64,000 nt of DNA from Thereva unica (lineage: Eukaryota > Arthropoda > Insecta > Diptera > Therevidae), in the NCBI GenBank assembly GCA_949987705.1, contig OX465282.1:95716070-95780069 (forward strand), written 5' to 3'. A model generated the notes under the pieces. It was not told the origin of the DNA. It was given only the letters and a program-made list of their open reading frames with translations, and did no database searches. The position numbers and the translations under genes are program-made. Shown here piece by piece: positions 22,651 to 34,539 of this stretch (position 1 is the first letter of the stretch; each line of letters starts with the position of its first letter).

Positions 22651-22666
22651 AAATTCTTTTATTTAA

Positions 22667-23204
22667 CTTACACTGTTTGTCGTCAAATCTTGGAAGTTAA
22701 ATTTGACCCACTTCCCGGTTTCGGATAGAGCTGAAATTTTGCATACACGTTTAGTTTGGATGACAATGCAATCTGGCCATTTTGTAAAAATATCAAGATG
22801 GCGGTTCCAAAATGACGCCCGATTTTTGAAATTGTGCTCCGCGGCCCTCTCACATGGGTATCAAATGAAAGGATATGACAGGTAGAACACAATAAGCTAT
22901 GTGGCGTCATTCCAAATTCAAAATGGCGGCCAACACTTACACTGTTTGTCGTCAAATCTTGGAAGTTAAATTTGACCCACTTCCCGGTTTCGGATAGAGC
23001 TGAAATTTTGCATACACGTTTAGTTTGGATGACAATGCAATCTGGCCATTTTGTAAAAATATCAAGATGGCGGTTCCAAAATGGCGCCCGATTTTTGAAA
23101 TTGTGCTCCGCGGCCCTCTGACATGGGTATCAAATGAAAGGATATGACAGGTAGAACACAATAAGCTATGTGGCGTCATTCCAAATTCAAAATGGCGGCC
23201 AACA
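22667..23204. repeat. Tandem duplication of a 269-bp G-repeat unit
   Basis: Two nearly identical 269-bp units (22667-22935 and 22936-23204), with only a few substitutions seen between them. Each contains CAAGATGGCGGTTCCAAAAT, GGGTATCAAATGAAAGG and AAAATGGCGGCCAACACT. Confidence 0.9.
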
Positions 23205-23574
23205 CTAAATTGCGGAAAGCTTATAATAGACTAAAAAGTAGAAAATATAACCGATCAACTTCCAATTTTGCACACACTCGTAGTTCGGGTGGTTAATGTG
23301 TATGAATGATGAGATGAATAGTTGAGTTAAGGGTGAGTTGATAATAAAGAAGCAATACACGTTACAAAAAATCACAAACAAACACAGAGATGCTGCTGTC
23401 AACTAAATTCAACTACTCAAATACTGAACTCATGTCCGTATGCATAATTTCAACTAAACCCAGGTAGCAGAGCTGAGTCGAGTTCAGTCAACCTTAACCC
23501 AACTCGACTCCCGTTTACATGTAGTTAGACTTGGGTTCAACTTGAGTTCAACTCATCATGTATAAGTACTAAAT

Positions 23575-23760
23575 GCAATCTGACCTTTTTGTAAAAAAAT
23601 CAAGAAGACGGTTCCGAGATGGCGGCCGTTTTTGCAATTATGTTCCACCGAGCCCACGACATGGGTATCAAATGAATACAGTAAACTGTGTGACGTAATT
23701 TTAAATCTAATAGAATTGCCATCATAAAATGGCGGAATACATATAATAAACTAAAAAGTA
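23575..23760. repeat. G-repeat fragment
   Basis: Contains AATGCAATCTGACC, a GAGATGGCGGCCG motif and GACATGGGTATCAAATGAA, as in the other G copies. Confidence 0.65.
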
Positions 23761-24166
23761 GAAAATAAAATAAATGGTTAAAAAATTTTTTTAAAAAAAA
23801 TTCTTTTCATTAACTAAAAAATGTACTGAAAAGTAAAAAATAAAAAATATTTTAAAGAAAGCGTGAAATTTCAATTTTAATGAAAAAGTTAATTAAAAGA
23901 ATGGCGCATTTTTCATCAAAAAATTTTGTTAGAATTTGAAATTAACAAAGCAAAAAATTGAGGGTTATTGTAAATCTCACGCGATTTACAGTTATATTTT
24001 CAATTTTTGATGAAAAATGCGCCATTCTTTTAATTAACTTTTTCATTAAAATTGAAATTTCACGCTTTCTTTAAAATATTTTTTATTTTTTACTTTTCAG
24101 TACATTTTTTAGTTAATTAAAAGAATTTTTTTTAAAAATTTTTTTTAACCATTTATTTTATTTCGG
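23760..24166. repeat. A/T-rich palindrome with about 165-bp arms
   Basis: Left arm about 23763-23927 and right arm about 24000-24165 are inverted copies (for example AATGGCGCATTTTTCATCAA against its complement) with a loop of about 75 bp. It lies inside the Harbinger-like element. Confidence 0.8.
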
Positions 24167-24378
24167 CTTAATTTAACTGTACTAAAAGCCTTCTATATTT
24201 TACAAATCACAAAATTATTATGTCAAATTCACTTCAAACTGAGCAGCATGAAAAGCTTGCAGTGGACGACCCCTGTAGCGTGTAGCCGCATATCTCAAAG
24301 CCGCTTGTAGCCGCCTGTAGCCGCTCATATAGCCGAAGCGCGTAGCCGCTCGAATACGCTTCCAGTGGACGACCAGCC

Positions 24379-24670
24379 TAAGAATGAATTCGTAGTCTGT
24401 AACGTGCGCGAAAAGAAGGCCTGTAAGAAAAGGGAGCCGAGCGCGCCAATCTGGTGCTGTGGGTGTTAGATTGCCATGAGGGCAGGAAACGTTATTTTAG
24501 TGGAAAAATCACTGTGATAGTAGCAATACAGTTTTTTCATGACTGCTACATTTCTACGGTGGCTTAAGGAGTGGATTGTGGAACCAATAGCATCGCCGCA
24601 GTACTTGGGTAGTTATTGAAGCCCTTCCCCAAGTAAAGGAGTTGTATTCAAAAAGAGACCAAATTAACAA
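24379..24670 (-). mobile_element. B-LINE, right part of the split copy
   Basis: Continues the B-LINE interrupted at 21672. The sequence GCCAATCTGGTGCTGTGG ... CTACATTTCTACGGTGGC aligns with 44560-44810 (thumb region, minus strand). Confidence 0.75.
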
Positions 24671-24830
24671 AGGTTATCTATTACAATAAGATGGGACACT
24701 CGTGACTTTTTTGCTTTTACGGAATTGTAACGGTTTAGCCGATAAGGCGATTTGAAATATTTTTGATAGTTTTGAAAAATGCACTTAAATTGATTTTCGT
24801 GACCTTTGACCCTCCATAACTTATGTTGGG

Positions 24831-25312
24831 GGCCTCGGTAGCCTAGGGAAAAGGCGCCTGACTACTATCTCATAGGTCCTGGGTTTGAATCCCGGCCAGC
24901 CTCACAGTCCTTCGCCTTTTCCACTTTCCCAACACACATAATTTTTCTTCTTTCTTCTCCCCTCTTTACATTCCTGATTCCTCCTGTCATAGCCTTCGCT
25001 AGTCCTTCCCCGCTACAACAAGCGCATGTCATCGGTTGGTTGCTGACATTCAACTCGTTTCAGGAGGCATAACACTCCACCGAGTTGTTTCTCGATGCCC
25101 CGATGCCAGAGTCGCGAAATGGTTGGGGAGTAGGTGGAATAAAAAATCGCGGCTAGGTTGTGGCAGCTCCTTCCTACTTCTCTCTCTCTCTTGTCTTTAT
25201 CTTCCGACTAGAGCTGCTGTTCGACATTGCATTCCATGCGAAAAAACAAAAAATAGATTGTTAAACAGTACGAAGGGGCTTTCCCTAAGCCTCTTGTCTA
25301 TCACATAAAAAC
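24831..25312 (+). mobile_element. tRNA-derived SINE copy 1
   Basis: The head (GGCCTCGGTAGCCTAGGGAA ... GTCCTGGGTTTGAATCCCGG) has a box-A-like GTAGCCTAGGG and a box-B-like GGTTTGAATCC, the internal RNA polymerase III promoter of a tRNA-derived SINE. The body is unrelated to tRNA and the tail is TATCACATAAAAACA. Two further copies are at 50703-51160 (minus) and 54608-55158 (plus). Confidence 0.85.
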
Positions 25313-25736
25313 AAAGTTGGCTTTATGGACTTTTGGGAAGTTATTTGTGAGTCCAAAATAAAGAGAATCCCGCTGCAAAATCTCCAGTGGCATTTTTTAG
25401 AGGTTAATGTATAAAGTGACTGGGCTATTAAAATTTTAAAACTAAAGACCATAGCGTCAAAGTTGTGCCGGCAATATTCATAGGATATTGTCCAAGCTTT
25501 CCAATTTTGTAAAAAAAAAAATGTTGATTAACTACGTACTTTTTAGAGAGTTAAAGCTTTAGTGAATTTTTTTTACTCCGGAAGCTGGTGGGTTGGAACT
25601 TTGGCTTTTAGCGTTTTAGATAGGCGGGAGTATTCTGTGTAGATTGCTGCCTTATTCAAGAAAATATCTAATAAGGTTATAAAAATACAGGGTGATATGT
25701 AAATCTCTACCAAAAAAATTTCAAATGTCCTAGCAT
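25313..25736. repeat. M repeat fragment
   Basis: The block 25440-25560 resembles 40780-40930 in inverted orientation (TATTCATAGGATATTGTCCA against a similar complement), while AAAAATACAGGGT-containing sequence at 25660-25700 matches 40940-40985 in direct orientation. Nature unknown. Confidence 0.4.
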
Positions 25737-26150
25737 CTAAACCGCCGCCCCACCCCCCCAATGATTTTCTGTTCGTCTATTCGATAGATCAACTAGTCTG
25801 CCATGCAAGGCAGAAGAGCAATTTACAACGTCGGCCTGCGTCACATTTTCGAGGCAATCGCCTTCGATTGAAATCAGCGCCAAATGTGACAGCTGGGCAT
25901 CGCAGTAAGTACGATTATAGTTTTTAATTAATTGCAGTTTGGAGAAGCTTAGTTCGGCAGAAGCAACTCCAACTGGAATTGTGCATAATACGCGTAAGAT
26001 GATCATAATAGTGGGAAATAGCTTCGTATACCCGGTTGAGCCCAGTATATTTAAAAATTGGAGTGGATTTGTGAAGTGAGAATCTTTGTATTCATCTAAC
26101 CGAGACATTTCATCCTTTAGCTCAGCAGCGTTTCTTCGAGCAAACGCCAT
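25737..26150 (-). pseudogene. hAT transposase C-terminal dimerisation domain (remnant)
   Basis: A 137-codon minus-strand frame contains LFPTIMIILRVLCTIPVGVA, SAELSFSKLQLIKNYNRT and LSHLALISIEGD. This is the hAT C-terminal dimerisation signature (IPVSVASAERSFSKLKLIKNYLR ... LALLSIE). It ends at a stop near 25740 after a degraded tail. The catalytic core and zinc-finger region are absent upstream, so only the 3' end of the transposase survives. No matching terminal repeats were identified. Confidence 0.8.
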
Positions 26151-27208
26151 TGCCCTTCGGTTGGCTTAAAACCTGGATCATTTATGCATTACAAGAATCC
26201 GAAACGCGTTGCAGTAATAGGCTCGTCACGACCCTCATAGTTGAAATGCTGAGAGCGTCGACGGCGGCGTGCTTGAATTGCCGGTGGGAGCTCTGCCATA
26301 ATTCCCATTTTTCGGCGATAGCGACAGCTTTGGCATACAGCCAAAGCCTTCTACATTTACAAGCCATCCTGTAGGTGTGTGTATGTAGTTGTATGAAGTC
26401 CCAACCAGAATTCGTGAAATGTCATAATCCCATGAAAATCAAAGGGAAAGAAGTTTTCGTGCCGCGGAAAGTGCTGTTGCGAGTGTGGTTTTGTTAAAAA
26501 TAAAAGTTATTTCATCAAAATCAAAAACGTGAAACAGTGCAAAAAGTAAAACAAAATATGTGTCATAAGTTAATAATTTAAATATACATGTTAAAAATAG
26601 GATTTGCGGGTTTTATGTTGGTTATGGAGGAACAACATGTCAAAATCCCGAGGAAAACAAGTGATTCGCGCCGCGGAAAGTCTTTTATTAATGAAAGCGC
26701 CGTGATTTTTTGTTAAAAATAACAGTTTTTTGTATAAAAATAACAGGTGCATAATATCAGTTTGGCGCGATTTTTGTAGTTAAGCAAAATTGGGCTTTGT
26801 TACTTGAAATTGTTCTTTGGGGCCATGGTGTCACATGACGGATCAGCCAGTTTTTGTTGCAGCCAGTTCCAGTTTTATAGGAATATAAGCAAATGAAGAT
26901 AAGTTTAAACGAATAGTTTGCTAAATATTGCCAAATATTTATATAAATTTATTTTTAGCGGTAGTTTCCTATCTCCAGGTACGGCTTTTGCTTTGTGTGA
27001 TAAACACGGCATGATATTTGAAATAATACCCATTAAGGGAGAAAGTCATGGATGCACACTTATTATTTACATTATTAACGCAACTTTGTAATATGTAGTA
27101 AATAAATGTTACAATTAATGTCCAAAATTTTTGTTTTTAATTGGTTAAAGAAGATTAATTGATTCCCAATAAACCAACGTAACCGCACTCCACACAGTTT
27201 GACAGCTA
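26151..27208. other. Intron sequence with small inverted repeat
   Basis: 26341-26367 is nearly the inverted copy of 27580-27606 (ATGGCTTGTAAATRTAGAAG...), bracketing the palindrome at 27209. Two similar segments (GCCGCGGAAAGT ... GTTAAAAATAA) occur near 26460 and 26680. No coding region was recognised. Confidence 0.4.
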
Positions 27209-27534
27209 AATTCGATGGGTCTTACGAAAAAGATATTGTTTCAAAATGTTGCTGAAAAAGATATTGTTTCAATTTATTGCTGAAAAAGATATTGTTTCGG
27301 TTTCTCGCTGAAAAAGATATTGTTCCGGTTTCTCGGTGAAGAACATATTGTTTCGTTTTTTTGCTGATATATTTTGCAGCCAGAAAACGAAACAATATGT
27401 TCTTCACCGAGAAACCGAAACAATATCTTTTTCAGCGAGAAACCGAAACAATATCTTTTTCAGCAATAAATTGAAACAATATCTTTTTCAGCAATATTTT
27501 GAAACAATATCTTTTTCGTAAGACCCATCGAATT
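27209..27534. repeat. Palindrome built from 28-bp tandem units
   Basis: A 326-bp near-perfect palindrome from AATTCGATGGGTCTTACG to its complement. Each arm holds about five 28-bp units (GCTGAAAAAGATATTGTTTC plus 8 variable bases; starts at 27251, 27279, 27307, 27335). The arms meet around 27357-27380. The short frames on both strands are mirror images, not genes. Confidence 0.9.
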
Positions 27535-27754
27535 GAAGTCCTATTATGCTTTCATTGTGAGTGTGAGATTTCTTTGTGCATGGCTTGTAAATATAGAAGG
27601 CTTTGCATACAGCAAATCGTACGATGTTGCCAGTTTTGCCACTCTCTCAGCGCTTTGTTGTATCCAATACAATACAGAAAAGGTGTCCAATCATATCCAT
27701 AACCTTTCTGTACGTATCCATACGATACTAAATGAGCACATAATTGTATATTGG

Positions 27755-27930
27755 TGGGGTTTTATACCTCCTCGTGAAGAGGACAAGTTCTGTTTTTAAT
27801 GGGTTAACGATGAGTCCGCGGGTGGCAGTTCATCCTGAAAGGGTTTGTAACGCCTCCATGAGATGACAGAACACTTGAGGAAATCTTCCTTTTGTAATGA
27901 TAAAGTCATCCGCGTACGAACATAGAAATG
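27755..27930 (-). pseudogene. LINE reverse transcriptase scrap (R1/I-like)
   Basis: The minus-strand translation YADDFIITKGRFPQVFCHLM ... GLIVNPLKTELVLFTRRYKT matches the catalytic YADD box and following GLxVNPxKTELVLFTxxYK block of R1/I-group LINEs. A stop lies between the two blocks. Confidence 0.75.
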
Positions 27931-30900
27931 TTTCGTAATGTAAAATTTATACACACATATTTTCTTCGGTCTCTGAATTAGAATGATCTAACGCTACTTT
28001 TTCTGTTTAGTTGTGTATCTTTCGTTGGATTTTTTCTTTTCCCAGCAACAAATTAAAATATGAAAAAAGGAAGTTACTTAATGATGCCATAACTCGCCTT
28101 CATTTCACAGCACCACAACACGATACAATACGAATACAACAAGTAACGTAACCGTTTTTCACTTTTAAAGACCACATGAACACGACAAGCCAAAAACATA
28201 GTCTTGTTGAATGAAACCGAAAAAAACCAGAGCAGATCAAGCAGCTCAGAGAAGAGCAGCAGAAATCTTGCCCAAAGCTGCTCTACCAAAAGAGATAGAG
28301 CGGAAAGCCGTGCTTTAAGTAAACTGTGTAAAAAACTGTACGATAAACTGACCTGAACGTGTGTGGGTTCCTCAGTTCGTTGCGTTGCACGTTTTTTTTG
28401 CTCAGTCTCATAAGTTTTGTTGATTTGAATACACTGGCGCAACTGAACGATAAACTTTCTGACCTGCGCAGTTTATCGGAGCAAAAAAGGGTCGAGAGAC
28501 TCAGGTCTGAAGACTAAGGGGAAATAGTTCAAAACTGCACAGTTCCCACAATTTTTTTCGTTCAGGCATGACCTCATATGTGATAAACTGCGCAATTAAA
28601 CTGATAGAGTGTGGGCCACTTCAGAGCAGGCTCATTTTGATGAGATCATTAAACACAACTCATAATGAAAAGTACGTCACAAATTTAAGAAAATATGTAG
28701 CAGGCATTAGACAAGAAACGGTAGTAGGTATAGATTTAGAAAAATGAAAATAAAATTAAGATAAGCGCGAACGTGTCCTTTTGCAGGAAAACGTATCATC
28801 ATATCCATATGAATGATTTTTTTCCACTAAATAGTATCCAAAATGATACGAACGTATCCAAAGTGGCAACACTGGGTGTCGCCACTTCGGCATATGTGGA
28901 TCGCGCATATTTACGAAATGGTCTCGGATTACACGTATTCCCTCTTGTGCTTGATGTTTGTCTTCCTTTTGTTTATCGCTTTTTGCCAAAAACCCTTGTC
29001 TTTTGTCGGCTATCGTCGCCCATTTAAATTAAGATGCCGCCATTGCGGTCGCCGCGGCATATTTTGACAGCAAACGCATTTGAAGCGTAAAACGTGAAAT
29101 TCTAGAAAATAAATCCGTTTTCACATTATCAATGTATTGGTAATTTAGTCAACTAGCTACTTGACATGATACTTTCTAAATGTCTATCAAAAAACCATGT
29201 ATCTGCCTTATGGTCATTTAGATATACAAATCCATTCGCACAAATTGCTTTCTGTTGCAGATACCACCGACTTTCATAATTTATTGAAACAAGACGCCAA
29301 TAAAGTAAAATCATATTTCAATCATATTCCCAAAAGCAATTAAACAACCGAAAACAACCAGCTTAATAATTCCGCCCACACCGAATATCTCGTGATTCCT
29401 TAAAAAGCGTACCTTTATGACTGAGGAAATCACCTGAGCTTATAAATAAAAGAAAATTTTCATTGCGTGTTGCTCAGCCGTTAATGAAAGTGTAATGAAA
29501 AATGACCTATTTACGGGAAAACTCGATGATAAGCGCATAGAATACAAAATATAAATGAAGTTTTCTTATCTTAATTTTCATCACCTACCACACTGCCATT
29601 GTCTTAACAGCTATGGCGTGTACATTCTAGGTAGGCACTAGGTACAAGAGAAGAATTTGAATTATTAAGTTTGCATGAGTTGAATTGTCCTGTCGTCAAA
29701 AGGAGACAATTAATTAACGAAAATGAATTGCTGTGATAAAATAAAAAAAAATGAATTTGAGATATATGTACCTGGAAACACTGCCAGAATTGGCTATCGG
29801 GGGTTGTCGGATAATGGAACGACAGTTTTGAAATTATTCGGATATTGAACAATTTCTGCTCAATGCACAATTTACAAAATAGAACTGAGAAGAGGATTGT
29901 AACTAAGATCTAAGAAAATGTTTTAATTTATGGGGGGGACGGATCTGTTATAGGGTAGTGTATAAAGATCTGTAATGTTTTTGAAGGTTTTAAACTGAAG
30001 ATGCAATAATCTTTCTACTCCATGGAAATGATACTTGAACATTGCAAAAATGCAAGTTTTTTTTGGAATTTACTCCTTAAGTATCGTTTCATATGAAATA
30101 TGATAATAATATATGAGCCGTTTATTTTGAAAGTGGGGCAAGTCCACTTTTTCTTGTTTCGAGATATTTAAGCATTTGCATTTCAAAAGAATTAAAAATA
30201 TTGGTAGCCCCTAATAAATAACTTTTTTGCCTTTTGTGTTCTTAGAAAATATACGTACATATGTTTATTATCCTATAGTGCTTATAGTGCTGGCTACAAG
30301 AAAATAAAGTTTTTTGAAGTAAAACTTCTTTAGGGACGTTTGCTTAACCCTTTGCCACATGATTTTTTTTTTGAACTTGAAAAAAAGTATATCTTTATAT
30401 TACATTAGTCTAAAATAGAGAAAAATAAGAAAACATTTTTTTTTATAAAATTGTGTAGAAAACACAGTTCTTTTTTTGCAAGTTAATTTGAAGTTACATT
30501 ATGCGTCTTCAGTAAACTATTTTTAACAAAAAGTGCTATACTGCTAAAAAAAATTATGTTACTCGTGAGTTACACGATGCGTCAAAGGGTTAAAAAAATT
30601 TACATGAGAGTGAATCAATTTCATTCGCGTAACGCTCTCACACATGAAAAATCGTCAGAACTTTTGTATAACGAAGGGAAATGGGGCGGACGGGGTACAA
30701 GAGACTAAGAAACTCGGGGCTGTGTGTGCAACAGTTAAAATACACTCTGCCTTACTGCATAAATTTTCTGGCATGTTAGCTACGTTGTCGCCCAGACTTT
30801 GCTTTATCTCATTATAGGAATACAAATTCACCATTATGTAGAGGTGAATTATTTCAGATTTTTCTTGTGGTTTGGTCACTGGCCGGGCTTATGCCGCGGA

Positions 30901-32079
30901 CACTTTGGAGTTGACTGACATGTTGGAAGCGGCATATACGACAAGAATTTTCGGCGCAGCTTGAGCTGGCTTGAGCGCAGCTTTTTGGCGTGGCCAAACA
31001 TGTAGCACTGCCGGGAAGTTACGGTATAAACACTTGAGACTTTCTTAAAATGCCAAACGATGTAAACAAAAATGAAAGAAGAAATGAACAATACATCTTT
31101 CTTACGTTTAATTTGTAATTGTCTCCAATATAAAATGCTTTTTGCACGCTTCAATTGATAAAACCGAAGCTGTTAAAACCGTATGTCCAGTGAGTTGGGT
31201 GCTTAGAATACCAAAAGGGAGTGGTGAATTAAATGTGTGAGGTGCTCTTGTTTTCAATTGGCACCCACTTCCCCTATGGTGAGATGTGCTGGACCTTTCC
31301 CCTTTTTAAATTACAATTTTTTTAACTTGCACAAATCGACGAATCGTTTATGTCAAAACATTACACTGTTGTGAAAATCGTTCCTGATATGTTTTTTGGG
31401 TCGCTGATTACGAAAATCGGGGTCTCACAGTCTTAAAATATGCATGTCAGCTTTAAATATGCTTAAAAAGTCCTTCTTTTAAGGGTTTTCGTGATAATTT
31501 TAATTATTATCAAAAACAATCCAATAAAATACATTTTTTGCAATATTTATATTCAAAAGTGGTTGATTTATAACAAAGCAAATTTTATGATAAGGGATAA
31601 TAGTAAAGGGCTGAAACTATCCCTACATCGTCTGAAAATATAAAGGTTTGAAAAAAATGTTTTTTCAACTTTATGCTTCAAATTCGGTTTAATCAGCTAA
31701 AATAAATTATTTTCAACTACGCCTAGAAAGAAGAATTTGAAAAAAGGTTGATTGTTTTTTGCATTTCTTTTTGCTCCCTTTAAAATTAATTGGCTCCCTA
31801 AAAGATTGTATGGGACGAAGAAATCAGGTAATTGGCTAGGTGGCCATAAAGGGTGCCAATACCATACTCAAGTAGACTGCCTCTCGTTCGCGTAGGTAAA
31901 GCGGCTCGCGTTGGTAAAGCTTCATTGGATGTGGTTGGCGGACTGCTTGGTAAAACAATACTTGGGTTTGGAATAGTCTATGCCGATGCGGATGCAATTA
32001 TTAATGATCATGAATGTAGCGGGAGCGGAGCATGCATACAGCTGGTGACATATCCAAGCGTACATGCGTTCAATTCGTT
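27931..32079. other. Intron sequence, no recognised element
   Basis: AT-rich with many short frames and no domain. CAGTTTATCG / CGATAAACTG words recur at about 28340-28620, and a small GTGGCAACACTGGGTGTCGCCAC hairpin lies near 28862. GCGTAGGTAAAGCGG is partly repeated near 31890-31915. Confidence 0.4.
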
Positions 32080-32245
32080 GATAAATAATATAGAAGTGTG
32101 TGTATTGAAATGCGACCTGACGGAATGTTTCATGAATGAAATGCATGCCACGCAAAGGTCGGACTACTTTTAACTTTTTCTGTAATGCCGCATTCGAAAT
32201 AGCACACACAAGTATGCACAACAAACACATGCACCTTGCACTAAT
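32080..32245 (+). repeat. J repeat copy 1
   Basis: TAGAAGTGTGTGTATTGAAATG ... CATGCCACGCAAAG ... GCACACACAAGTATGCAC matches blocks at 43145-43310 and, inverted, 43600-43775. The copies share a partly conserved reading of IEV-ALKCDL and HATQ, but frames break soon after. Confidence 0.55.
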
Positions 32246-32679
32246 ATGCTATACGTACTAGGTGCACCGCGTGTATGCTTTTAAGAAAATTAGCCAATAA
32301 AAATTATTTTTACTCGGTTACTTTTAGGTTTTAATGTAAATAGGAATTCATAAATATTGATATTTTCAAATAGTATTTGTATCAAGTCCGTCAGTAGATT
32401 CGTCACTATTCTTCCTGCATCTGTCGTTGGCCTGAATTTTCTCAAGCGTACTATAGATCCGACAGACTTTCCACTATATCTATTGCATATTACTAGCCGT
32501 TGGGCACAAAAGTTTTACTTCTAAAGTGTGGTCTTAAGCACACTCATTTTTTTTTTCATACCCAAATGGACTTGCCTCACTGTCAAAATTAATGGATTAA
32601 TAGAATTGTTAATTTAATTTGATAATATTTCAGTTGTATCAGCCTTTTTATCCGCTTTACATTATTTTCACCTGAATGT

Positions 32680-32790
32680 ATGTACATATGTATGAATGTA
32701 TGGATGTATATATGTATGTATTAGCTTTATATAGCTTTCCCTGTATTTATGTATGTTTGTACGTTTATATGTTTGTTTGTTCTTTGTAAA
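32680..32790. repeat. TATG/ATGT microsatellite
   Basis: An irregular run of TGTATG/TACATATG words (ATGTATGTACATATGTATGA and following), of a type common in fly genomes. Confidence 0.7.
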
Positions 32791-32799
32791 CAAATCTTG

Positions 32800-33370
32800 C
32801 AACTTGATTTGAACCCACTTCCATATAACCGATCAACTTCTAATTTTGCCCATATGCATAGTTTGCGTGGCAATGCAATCTGACCAATTTGTAAAAAATC
32901 AAGATGGCGGTTCCAAGATGGCGGCCGAATTTTGCAATTGTGTACCGATTCTATTTAAAATCGGTACTGGGGGGTTTTTATGAGTACATTTGTGGTCAAA
33001 ATTTGAAAATTCAAAATGGCGGTTAACAGAAAATGGCTGGCTGCTTTTTTTACAATCCACTCAATATGGGTACCAAATGAAACGTTATGTTAAGTAAACT
33101 ACGATTAGCTTTCCAAATTCAAAATGGCGGCCAGTACAAAACGAGGGATAACATTTTTTACAGGTAGGTATATGGGTATCAAATGAAAAGATATTACAAT
33201 TAGAATACTATTAGCTGTGTCATTCAAGTGCGTCATTCCAAATTCAAAATTTCGGCCAACACAAAATTACAGTTTTCCGTTTTCTTTACAACGTCCTCGG
33301 TATGGGTATCAAATGAAAGTATGTATATGACAGTAAGCTGTGTGACGTCATTTTAAATCTAATATTATTA
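32800..33370. repeat. G-repeat cluster
   Basis: Several degenerate G units: CAAGATGGCGGTTCCAAGAT at 32902, AAAATGGCGG at about 33011 and 33121, and GGGTATCAAATGAAA at about 33173 and 33305. Units differ more from each other than the tandem pair at 22.7 kb. Confidence 0.7.
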
Positions 33371-33499
33371 CACGATAAACCGACTGCTCTGCATTTTTTT
33401 CGTGTAACGATTCTATTGTCTATGTAGCTGTGCACAAAACAGCAAAAATTCTCATGATTTTCACAGATCCCGAGATCGAAGTTATGTTTGTATTAATGT

Positions 33500-33900
33500 G
33501 GTGCTTCCAATTTATTGGAATTATTGGAAGTGTTTATGGAAGGAGTGATGGGCCGTGTAATTTGGCTAGTTCAGTTTGATATATTTTAATACTAATAACA
33601 CATTTGGTACTTTATAATATTCAGTTTATTTATACACGTTTTTACATCACTGCTTATACACTATCGGCCCGACCGTACTGGCTCTCGAGTTGCGGAGACT
33701 AACGCTACTGATAACCAGTTATCATCCTACAGCTCTACATATACATTTACATATTAGTTCAATACATATCACAGTTGTTCATATTGATTCCACGATTACT
33801 AAAATTTCCTGGTGTTGGCGTTATTATCGAAACACAATATTGAGATATCTCTATTATTATTTATGAAATATTGTACAATTGGCGACTACCAATATCAAAG
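33500..33900 (+). repeat. Possible LTR remnant
   Basis: The sequence ends TTGTACAATTGGCGACTACC, resembling an LTR end followed by a primer-binding site (TGGCGAC...). No second LTR, clear 5' TG boundary or internal ORFs were found, so this is tentative. Confidence 0.25.
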
Positions 33901-34289
33901 ATAAATAGATAAAAACACCCTACATTTCAGACTGATATTAAACCATTAGATTTGCTAGACCATACAGCAACCGGAGCTTAATTTTGTTGTATGGTTAAAA
34001 ATATTTTCAATCTAAGACGGACTTGCACCACTTTCAAAATAAACATACTTACAACACTGTTAAGAGCTAAAACTTCCATCTCCTTTATTACTAGGATTCT
34101 GAATTTTTTTGACCATAACGTGTTTACACATAAAAATATCATACTAAGTTTTATCTAGAACTACCGTTATCTTAATTTTTTTCAAAAATGGACTTACCCC
34201 ACTTTTCAAATAAACGGCTCATATATGGGGAGTAAAAATCAAGAGTTAACAAAAAACCCCCCGTTAACAAAAGGCATTAACAAAAACAA

Positions 34290-34535
34290 GAACCTTTAAC
34301 TTGATTTTGACCCACTTCCATACAACCGATCAACTTCAGAATTACACGCACATGCTCGCTTCAAAATGCAATCTGGCTATTTTGTTAAAAAATCAATATG
34401 GCGGTTCAAAGGTGGCGGCCGATTTTTGTATTTGTGTTCCCAGACCTCCGACAAGGCTATCAAATAAGAGGGCATGACAGGTAAAATTGAAGTAGCGTCT
34501 TTCCAAATGGCGGCCAACACAAAATGGTGAAAGAC
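34290..34535. repeat. G-repeat copy left of the inverted array
   Basis: Contains TTGATTTTGACCCACTTCCA, ACCGATCAACTTC, AATATGGCGG and AAATGGCGGCCAACACAAAA in the usual G order. Confidence 0.7.
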
Positions 34536-34539
34536 AAAA

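Larger units (their letters stand above)
21673..24378. mobile_element. PIF/Harbinger-like element, 2.7 kb, TAA target duplication
   Basis: Ends GGCTGGTCGTCCACTGGAAG and its complement form an inverted repeat of about 45 bp, flanked by TAA (21670-21672 and 24379-24381). Joining the flanks rebuilds uninterrupted B-LINE sequence, confirmed by alignment to 44461-44530. Subterminal regions contain several copies of words such as GTAGCCGCTCGAATAC in both orientations. No transposase frame was found, so it is non-autonomous. Inside are a diverged C foldback, a tandem G repeat and an A/T palindrome. Confidence 0.8.

Noticed and set aside
24831..24910. Possible tRNA gene
   Set aside because: It has A/B-box-like sequence but no proper cloverleaf, and continues into the SINE body present in three copies.
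28074..28442. 122-codon minus-strand frame
   Set aside because: No domain recognised, no supporting context; best explained as chance.
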